From Mauremys mutica (lineage: Eukaryota > Chordata > Testudines > Geoemydidae), in the NCBI RefSeq assembly GCF_020497125.1, contig NC_059084.1:32518203-32582202 (forward strand): a stretch of 64,000 bases of DNA, read 5' to 3'. The position numbers were made by a program, and so were the translations under genes. How positions within the stretch are numbered: position 1 is the stretch's first letter; every line of letters begins with the position of its first letter. The notes beneath the pieces were generated by a model. It was not told the origin of the DNA. It saw only the letters and a list, made by a program, of their open reading frames with translations, and ran no database searches. Positions 12,701-21,700 of this stretch are shown one piece after another.

Positions 12701-15700
12701 AACCTTGTGTAAGCGGAGGGAGGGGAACATCGGTTGTGCAACAACCTAGCAAGGAAAGACACTCCGACACCAGAACACAGAACAAATATTGCCTCCACCA
12801 ATACTCTGCACTGGTACATCATCTGTTATCCAAGGATCTCAAAGCATTTTTCAAGTTAGAGCATTAGATTCTTCATTTACTGTTAGTTCTTCGGGGCAGG
12901 AAGCCATGTCCTCATATGCGTTTGTACAGCCCCAAGCACAATCCTGACTGGTCTGCTGAATGATTAAGACACCTGTGGGGTATTATCGCCTGAGGAATAC
13001 AGAAAGCTAAATGACTAGCCCAACATCACACAGAGAGTCTGAGGCAGAGCTAAGAACAGAATCAAGTCTCCTGACTTGCAGCACTAGGCTTCAGCCACAA
13101 GTTCATCCCAGAACAAGTGTATTACAGAGAACACACTTTTCTGGGCTGTTTGTTAATCAGCTTTTTGTGGACAGACTGGAAGATGCCCAGCAGCATACAA
13201 AACAAGGAGCTATTCCTTCAAGGTGCGGCCCCCTCCACAAGGGGCTCCTATGGCTCTGCACTTCACTTCTCCTGGACACCTTCACCTAGGGACACAGGTC
13301 CCACTGGAGACCCTGCTGGACCCCTACATTACCCTGGGGAGGAAAAATATGAAACTGGCCTAAGGAGAGAAACAGGCTAAGTGAGGCAGTGAAGGAGACA
13401 AATGGCCCCAGGAAGGAATTTGATAGACCGAGAACCAAATCAGTTTGCAGTAATGAACTTGTTTAATGAGAACACAAGTGTTGGCAGACCATGCTCCCAG
13501 GCAGGGTGGAAATTCACTTGGCAGGAACCAACCAACATAATACTGGCTGCACTCCGCTAGCAAGGAAACACAATTCAGGTTCTAGCATCTTTTCCTCAGT
13601 TCCAGCTGCTAAAACTCTCTAATCATCTCCCATTTCAATTTCACAACCTTCCTCTGTCTGAACTTCCTGGCACCCAAACTGTGCCCCCAATGCAATCAAA
13701 ACGCTGCCTCCAGTGATCTGCCCTGCTGAATCTCGCCATATTACCCCCTCCTTGTAGCTCTCATTTGACTGCCCTGTTCTCAATTGCATCACGTTCTCCT
13801 ATTTGTTTCAAAGCCATGTACAGCTCTGCTCCTGCCTATGCCTGTAACTTAATCTCTTACCCTGCCCCCTCAACCACACCATGACAGCCTTTGTGCTTCT
13901 GGGTCCCTGACTTCCATTTCTCTGCTTTCCTCCATGCTGTACACCAGGATACAAGCTCACCACCCCTTCCCTCACTCAAATCCCCCTAAAATCCAACTCA
14001 TCCACATTGTCTACAGTGCATCCAGAGAAAAAAATCAGTTGCAGTTTAGCCATCCAGATGCACACATGCCTCAAGTGAGTAACCACCTGATACTGTCATC
14101 ACGGCTCTCCTCCATTCTATTACCTCTCCATTAGTCCCAGTACAGGCAGTCCTCGACTTTACGACATTCGACTTATGAAGCTTCTGAACTGACACCCTGA
14201 TACAATTTATGACAACTGGTTTCGACTTCATGATGCTCGGTCCCACTGTGGAGTTGTAACTGTGGAGTTACAATTTACGACAATGTTCAGGAACCAATTG
14301 TGTGGTAAGTCCGAGGACTGCCTGTATGTTGAACACTAGATTGTAAACTCTTCAGGACAGAGCTTGTCTTTTTATCTGCCCTATAAATAAGGATTAGTGA
14401 AAGGGAGAATGACTGGCACTCGAAGCTGAATCTTGAGGCAGGCTTTTAGAGCAGAAGTCAACTCTGCCATTCCTCTGCCGAGAAGAATGAAAGGCTAGAT
14501 AAAGCAGGTTCCCCTGCTGTAAAACGCTATTAGCATGCAGCCTTGTTTTACTCGGCATGAACTGGAAATGCTCATAGCGATCCCCAATAACTATGAAATC
14601 TAGCTCTAGGGTGGGGTTCGCTTTAAAGGTCTGCACTTGTAAAAGAACAAAAGCCATTTACCCGGTCAAGGTCTGGATGGACAAGTGCTACATAGTCATT
14701 GCATGTGGTGACATTGCCCAAAGCTGAGAGCCGCTCCTCCACCCTTTGGATTCGGACTGAGTCTGGCAGGCTGTTGCGGATGTGCTGAAGCTCCTGGTCT
14801 GTTGTACTGCTTGGGACCAACAGTCCATGCCGGTTCCCTAAAAGAAAAAAGGAGCTCTGCTTCAGACCAAGTCAAAGGTGTTCACCTGCTGGGCTTGTCC
14901 ACTTCCTAGAATTCAAACAACCTGGCCTCAGGGCTCCTCAGGCTCACCCAGCACCTCCCCCAACATACAGCATGACTGAGGCAAAGTTCCCATCAAAAAA
15001 CAAGCCAGCACCCAGGGGTTAGAGTCAGAAAAAACAGTTACCTACCTTTCGTAACTGCTATTCTTCAAGATGTGCTGCTCACGTCCGTCCCAAGTAGGTG
15101 TACGCGCACCGCTTACAGAGTCATCAGAAAGTTTTCCCTTAGAGCGGTATCTGTCGGGTCGGCTGTGGAGCCCCCTGGAGTGGCACCTTCATGGCGGTGT
15201 ATATAGGTCCCTGCCGACCCGCTGCCTCTTTAGTCCCTTCTTACCGAATACTCCGACAGAGGGGAGGTGGGTGGGGCTTGGAATGGATGTGAGCAACACA
15301 TCTTGAAGAACAACCATTACAAAAGGTAGGTAACCGTTTTTTCTTCTTCGAGTGTTTGCTCATGTCAACTCCAAGTAGGTGACTCCCAAGCAGTCCCCAG
15401 GAGGAAGGGTCAGAGTTCAGAGTTACAGACCGTAGCACAGCATTGTCTCTAGCCTTCAGGAGGAATACTAGGTGCAGCCACATTTGCCTTGTAAAACACG
15501 GTATAAGGGGACTCGGATGTCTGGGCCTTGAGCTCAGACACCCTACTGGCTGACATTATAGCCACTAGGAACACCACCTTCCAAGAAAGTAAAGTAGAGA
15601 GCTCATTGCTAGGGGCTCGAAGGGAGGACCCATCACCCTTGAGAGCACCAGGTTAAGATCTCATAAGGGAAATTGGCTGCCATACCTGAGGGTACAGCCT

Positions 15701-18700
15701 GTCCAGCCCCTTGAGGAAGCAGCCAACCACGGGGTTAGCAAATACTCAGTGGCTCAGCTGAGCTGGGATGGAAAGCTGAAATCGCAGCCAGGTGCACCTT
15801 GATTGACGACACTGCCAGACCCTGCTGTTTTAGGTAAAGTAAATAGTCCAGGATGAAGGGAATCAAGGCCTGCAATGAAGGAGTGCTCTTCTGAAGATAC
15901 CAAATAGAAAATTTCTTCCACTTGGATAAGTGGCCTGACTGGAGGGCTTCCTACTGCCACGGAGGACCTCCCTAACCAAGTCAGAGCACGCAAGCTCTAA
16001 TGAGTTCAGCCATGGAGTTTCGATGATGTGAGGTGGAGCGATTCCAGGTTGGGGTGCTGGAGGCAGCTGTGGTCCTGCGTGATCCAGTCCGGAACCATGG
16101 GCAGGGCTAAGTGTGTGTCCACTGACAGGTCTAGCAGTGTGGTGAACCAGTGCTGATGGGGCCACACTGGTGCTATCAAGACTAATGACACTTTCTCCTG
16201 TCAGACCTTGAGGAAGACCTTGTGGATGAGCGGGAACGGTGGGAATGCGTACAGCAGGCACCCCTTTCATGAGAGGAGAAAGGCGTCTGCGAGCAAGCCT
16301 GGGCTGTGATCCAGGAAGGAGCAGAATTGCTGACACTTCCTGTTGCGAACAGGTCTATTTGGAAAATGTTGATCGTGACGTCCAGGCGGACAGACCACTC
16401 ATGGCCGCGAAAAAACCTGCTGAGGTATCGGCCAGTTCGTTCTGAGAGCCCGGAAGGTACGATGTCTCCAAGTGTATCGAGTGTGCGATGCAGATGTCCC
16501 ACAGCCTGAGGGCTTCCTGACACAGGGGAGAGGAGCGAGCACCACCCTGTCTGTTTATATAGAACATCGCTGTAGCATTGTCTGTCAACACTGATACACA
16601 TCTACCCTGTAGATGGGTTTGAAATGTCTGGCAAGTGAGGCGCACCGCACGCAGCTCCCTGACATTGACATGCAGCGAAAGTTCTGCCTGGGACCACAGA
16701 CCTTGAGTACTGAGTCTTTCTACGTGTGCTCCCCATCCCATCGCTGACCCATCTGTGACTAGTGAAAGCGAGGGCTGAGGTCTGGAGAAGGGTCTGGCTG
16801 CGCAGACTGTCTGTGGATTGAGCCACCAACGGAGGGACTTGAGGACCTGAGTGATTGTGACCAGTTTGTCTAGGTGGTCTCGTTTCAGCCTGTACACTCA
16901 AGCTAGCCACGCCTGAAGGGGACGGAGCTGCAGCCTGACATGCTGTGCCACATACGTGCAAGTCACCATGTTCCCATGCAGTTTTAGGCAATTTCTAGCC
17001 ATCGTGGTTGGGAACCTTTTGAGATCCTCTATGATGGCGCTCATGGCGAGGAACCGGGATTCCGGAAGAAAGGCCCGGGCCTGAGTGGAGTTCAAGAGGG
17101 CATTGATGAACTCTATCCTTTGAGCGGCCCTTGATTAGCCAGTCATCTACGTATGGGAATACCTGCACCTGCTGCTTCCATAGGAAGGCTGCCATGACCG
17201 CCATGCACTTGGTGAACAACCAAGGGGTCGCCAAGAGGCCAAAGGGAAGGACCGTGAACTGATAGTGAATGTTGTTGACCATGAATCATAGAAACCATCT
17301 GGGGACACTTGAAAGTACACATCCTCCAAGTCAAGGGCGGCATACCAGTCCCCCAGATCCAGGGAGGGAATGATGGAAGCCAGAGAGACCATGAGGAACT
17401 TAACAGATTCATGAATCTGTTTAGGTTTCACAGGTCTAAAATAGGTCTGAGCCCACCCTTGGCCTTGGGGACTAGGAAATATCAAGAGTAGAACCCCCTA
17501 CCCCTGAACTCCAGAGGGACCTCCTCTACCGCCCCAAGTTGTAGGAGCATTTGCACCTCCTGCACTAGAAGTTTCTTGTGAGAAGGGTCCCTGAGGAGGG
17601 ACAGGGATGGTGGGTGGGAAGGCGGGAGAGAACAGAATTGGAGAGAATATCCCAATTCTACCATGCTCAAGACTCATCGGTCTGAAGTTATTTGAGACCA
17701 GGCATGGTAGAAATGGAACAGACGATTCACAAAAAGAGGGGAAGGATCTGGAATTTGAATTGGTGCACCATCCTCAGGCGCAACTTCAAAAGTTCGGTTT
17801 TGAGGCCCGGGGAGGACTGAGATGGGTGTCTCCTGTTACTCCTGCCCTGTTTCCTATTATAGTCCTACCTGTGAGGAGCAGAGCAGAAGCACAGGGCGGG
17901 CTGAGATTTGAACAGCTTCCTTGGGGGGGCCGGCATGTGAATCCCCAGGGATTTAAGGATTGCCCACAAGTCCTTAAGGCTATGGAGCCTAGCGTCTGTC
18001 TGCTCTGAAGAGAGTCCTGAACAGTCAAAAGGTAGGTCCTGGATAGTGTTCTGGGCCTCATGCTGGAACACCGAGACCTGAAGCCAGCAGCTGTGTCTCA
18101 TGGTTATGGCAGTAGCCATCGTGCAAGTGGCCAAACCTGCCGAGTCCAAGGCGACCTGTAGGAAGGTCCTTGCAACCACTGGACCCTAAGTCCAAGTGAG
18201 CTGACCCAGGCCAGCTGCGGGTTTATCATTGTGCAGATGAACCCTTGGTGGTTGTTGCTTCTTTATGAGGGAGAAAGTCCCTGAGAGGAATGATTTGAGA
18301 TTTGTTTTTTTAAGATATTCTTTTGCCTTTTAATTTTTTTTTTTTTAAAAAACCACAGCCTTGGCCATCAGGAATATCCTGGTTTTACTGGCTTTGGGGT
18401 CTCAGGCCTCGTTAATAATATAGAGCGTGTAGATAGAACCTTTAACAAAGGTGTCCTTTCCCCAAAATGTTAACTAGGTGTTATTAAGAACAGTTTTAAA
18501 ACAGTCTGATTAAAATTCACTTTCCCTTCTTGGCCTGTTAATTCAGGATTTCACAAGTCCCCCAGTGACTGCAGTCTCAGAGAGCAAACAAGACCTGAAT
18601 TTCTAACACAAGCCGGGGGGGGGAAAGAAGAGGAGGAGGAAGGAAGGATTCCTTTAAAAAAACCCTACCAAGCAAAGTGAAAAGGGCAGAAGCCTCAGTT

Positions 18701-21700
18701 TTTTCCCCTTTAATCAGAAATGAAATCCCCCTTGCAGATGCTAGACTGCTAATAATCTAACTGGCGTTCCCGACTATGCTCATTTCATTACTCTAATGCG
18801 GCACCGCTATAATAATCAAGATCTGTCAAAAGCTTCTCCTGACAAACTGATAAAGGACAAAACATTCTCCTTCCTCTCACCGGAACGGATCGTAAAAACA
18901 AGAGCCGTGTCCTGCTGCATCCCTGGCTACATGCTAGTGAAAGGAAGAATGTTGCCTTTGCAATACGTATTTGTAATGGCTAGATGCTGAACCATTAATG
19001 CCCATCAAAACAGGGTATTCCCTGCAGATTTATCAGCAAGAGAAACTTACACATGACACCCAACTCCCCATCCCCACAAGTAGAGGCGTGTGAAACATGC
19101 TGTAGAGGAGTGGCTATGGGTAGGTCCATACTTACCGCGCGGGTCGACGCGGTGAGTTCAACTTCTCGGAGTTCGAACTATCGCGTCTAATCAAGACGCG
19201 ATAGTTCGAACTCCCCACGCGCTCCGGTCGACTCCGGAACTCCACCACCGCGAACGGCGGTGGCGGAGTCGACCTTGGAGCCGCGGAGTTCAACCCCGCC
19301 GCGTCTGGATGGGTAAGTCAGTCGAACTAAGGTAGTTCGACTTCAGCTACGCTATTCGCGTAGCTGAAGTCGCGTACCTTAGTTTGACACCCCCCCCCCC
19401 ACCGTACTGTAGACAGGCTTAAGTGATTTCCCCCACCACCGCAACAGAAGCCAAACCCTATGACATTTTTTATTTTGGAAATAAGTCTTCCCAGTTCCAC
19501 TCCTCTGCCCCACCCTCAGGACTGGCTCCACTCAACAACCTCTAAAAAGAAGTCCCTTCAGGTCCACGAGGCTATATCTGCAGCCCTCCTACTATCCCCT
19601 ATTTGTCACAGCTGGAACCTCAAACTCTAACCTCTGTTCACTATGGGAACGGGTGGCTCCTAGGCAGATCCAGTTACAGAACGTCTTGACTCAGAGGATT
19701 CCTTATACTGCAGAATGAGTCTAGAATCTTGTGAAAAGACATGTTCCAGCCCAATCCCCATTAAGAGCACACCACAAAGGTATCAGCTCAAAGGACATGA
19801 CTTACCAACACACATTCTCCCAATGATCCGACAGCCAGCGATGGAAGCATGAACAACAGGGATGGTCTCAGAAAGCTCCCCCTCAAAGATACTGCAATAA
19901 GAAAGACAGTGAAATGATGCTGCAAAGCAAAGAACGACATATACAGAGAATCCCATTCAATCCAGAGGGACTCATACCCCAGGGAAATTAGGTCAAGATA
20001 CCTGAGCAGGAGATCTGATTTTCCTGACCTGTTTTATAAAGGTGAGTATCTCCATTTTACAGATGGGGAGACTGAGAAGCAGAGAAGTTCACTGACTTGC
20101 ACAAAGCTTTACAGCAGGTTAATGGCAGAGTCAGCAATAGAACTCAGGCTTCCTGAGCCCCAGTGCAGTGTGCCCTGTCCACTAGACCCACACGATTTTC
20201 CCAATTAAAATGAATTAATTTCCTGTTAAAGTGAGGACTAGAATTCTTTGAATGTGTCAGCAACGCAGTAAATAAAGAACAGGCTGATTGTCAAAAGCTG
20301 TTTGAAGTCCAAATAAATTCAAAGTCCCTCATGGGAAGCTAGTAAGGAAACTAAAGTACTGTGGGGTGAGAGGTGAAGTACAGTCATGGGTTAGAAAACA
20401 AAGAATGACACCTCTAGGGTGGGTACTAGGACACCCGCTGTTTAATTTATCTATTAATTATCTGGATAAAGGGGAGAACAGTGAGGTGGCTAAAACTACA
20501 TGCAACACCATTATCTGAGGCTACGGCCTTGTCTACACTACAGTTTTGTCAGCAACATAAGTTACACTGCCATAAGCGCACATGTGCACAGCACTATGTA
20601 TGTGGAAGAGCTTCTCACACAGACAGAGCTTCTGCCGCTCATGGAGGTGGTTTTATTATGCTGATGGGAGAGCTCTCTCCCGTCTGCAGAGAGCAGGGCC
20701 AACTTTTTGGCCTGAGGGCCACATCGGGGTTCCAAAACTGTATGAAGGGCCGGGTAGGGAAGGTTGTGCCTCCCCAAACAGCCTGGCCCCCACCCCCATC
20801 CACCCCGACTGCCCCCCTCAGAACCCCCACCCCATCCAACCCCCCCCCGCTCCTTGTCCCTTGACTGCCCCCTCCTGGGACCCCCCACCCCAACCACTGC
20901 CCTGGGACCCCCCTCCTATCCAACCCCCCCTGCTCCCTGTCCCCTGACTGCACCAACCCCTATCCACACCCCTACCCCCTGACAGGCCCCCCCGGTACTT
21001 CCACGCCTATCCAACCACCCTCTGCCCCTTATCAAACCCCCCGCTCTCTGCCCCCATACCATGCTCCTCAGAGTGTCAAGACTGGCAGCCACGCTGCCCG
21101 GCTGGAGCCAGCCACATTGCCACGCAGTCTAGAGCACTGGGGCAGGCCGGTGGCTCCCCCAGCCACGCTGCCTGGCAGGAGCTTGCAGCCACGCCACCCA
21201 GAGTGGCAAGCTGAGCCTGTGGGTGAGGGGGGACAGCAAGGGAGGGGCCAGGGGCTAGCCTCCCCAGCCGGGAGCTCAAGAGCCAGGCAGGAAGGCCCTG
21301 CGGGCCAGATGTGGTCACAGGCCGTAGTTTTCCCACTCTGGCATAGAGCATCTTCACCAGATGCACTGCATGGGCACAGCTGTACTACTGCAGCGCTGTA
21401 CCTGTAGACATGCCCTAGGTTAATCAAGGCTGAAGAGGACAGTGAGGAACTTCAGAGGGACAAAATCAATCTAGGTGAATGGGCAACATGAGGGCAAATG
21501 AAATTCAGTATTGACAAACACAAGATAATGCAGGCTGGAGGGACCGGCCTGAACTACTCATACATCTTACTGGTAAGTTAAATGTAACAGCCAAGAAAAA
21601 GCCCTGGGTATCCAGGTGGGCAGCTCAACTGAAACCTCTGCTCACCACCACCAGTGGTCAAAAGCAAACAAGAAGCTAGGAAACAAAAGGAATGGAGAAT

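Larger units (their letters stand above)
15029..18240 (-). mobile_element. DIRS-type retrotransposon copy 1 (truncated)
   Basis: Reading along the minus strand, the parts are gag tail (18179-17786), reverse transcriptase (17670-16995), RNase H (16991-16355), a downstream domain (16336-16006), an N-terminal piece of the tyrosine recombinase (about 16000-15440), and a fold-back terminal region (15342-15029). DIRS elements move through a circular intermediate using a tyrosine recombinase, not an integrase. This copy is truncated inside gag on its 5' side and has lost the C-terminal half of the recombinase. Frames shift repeatedly. It lies in EIF6 intron 2, same strand as the gene. Confidence 0.85.
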
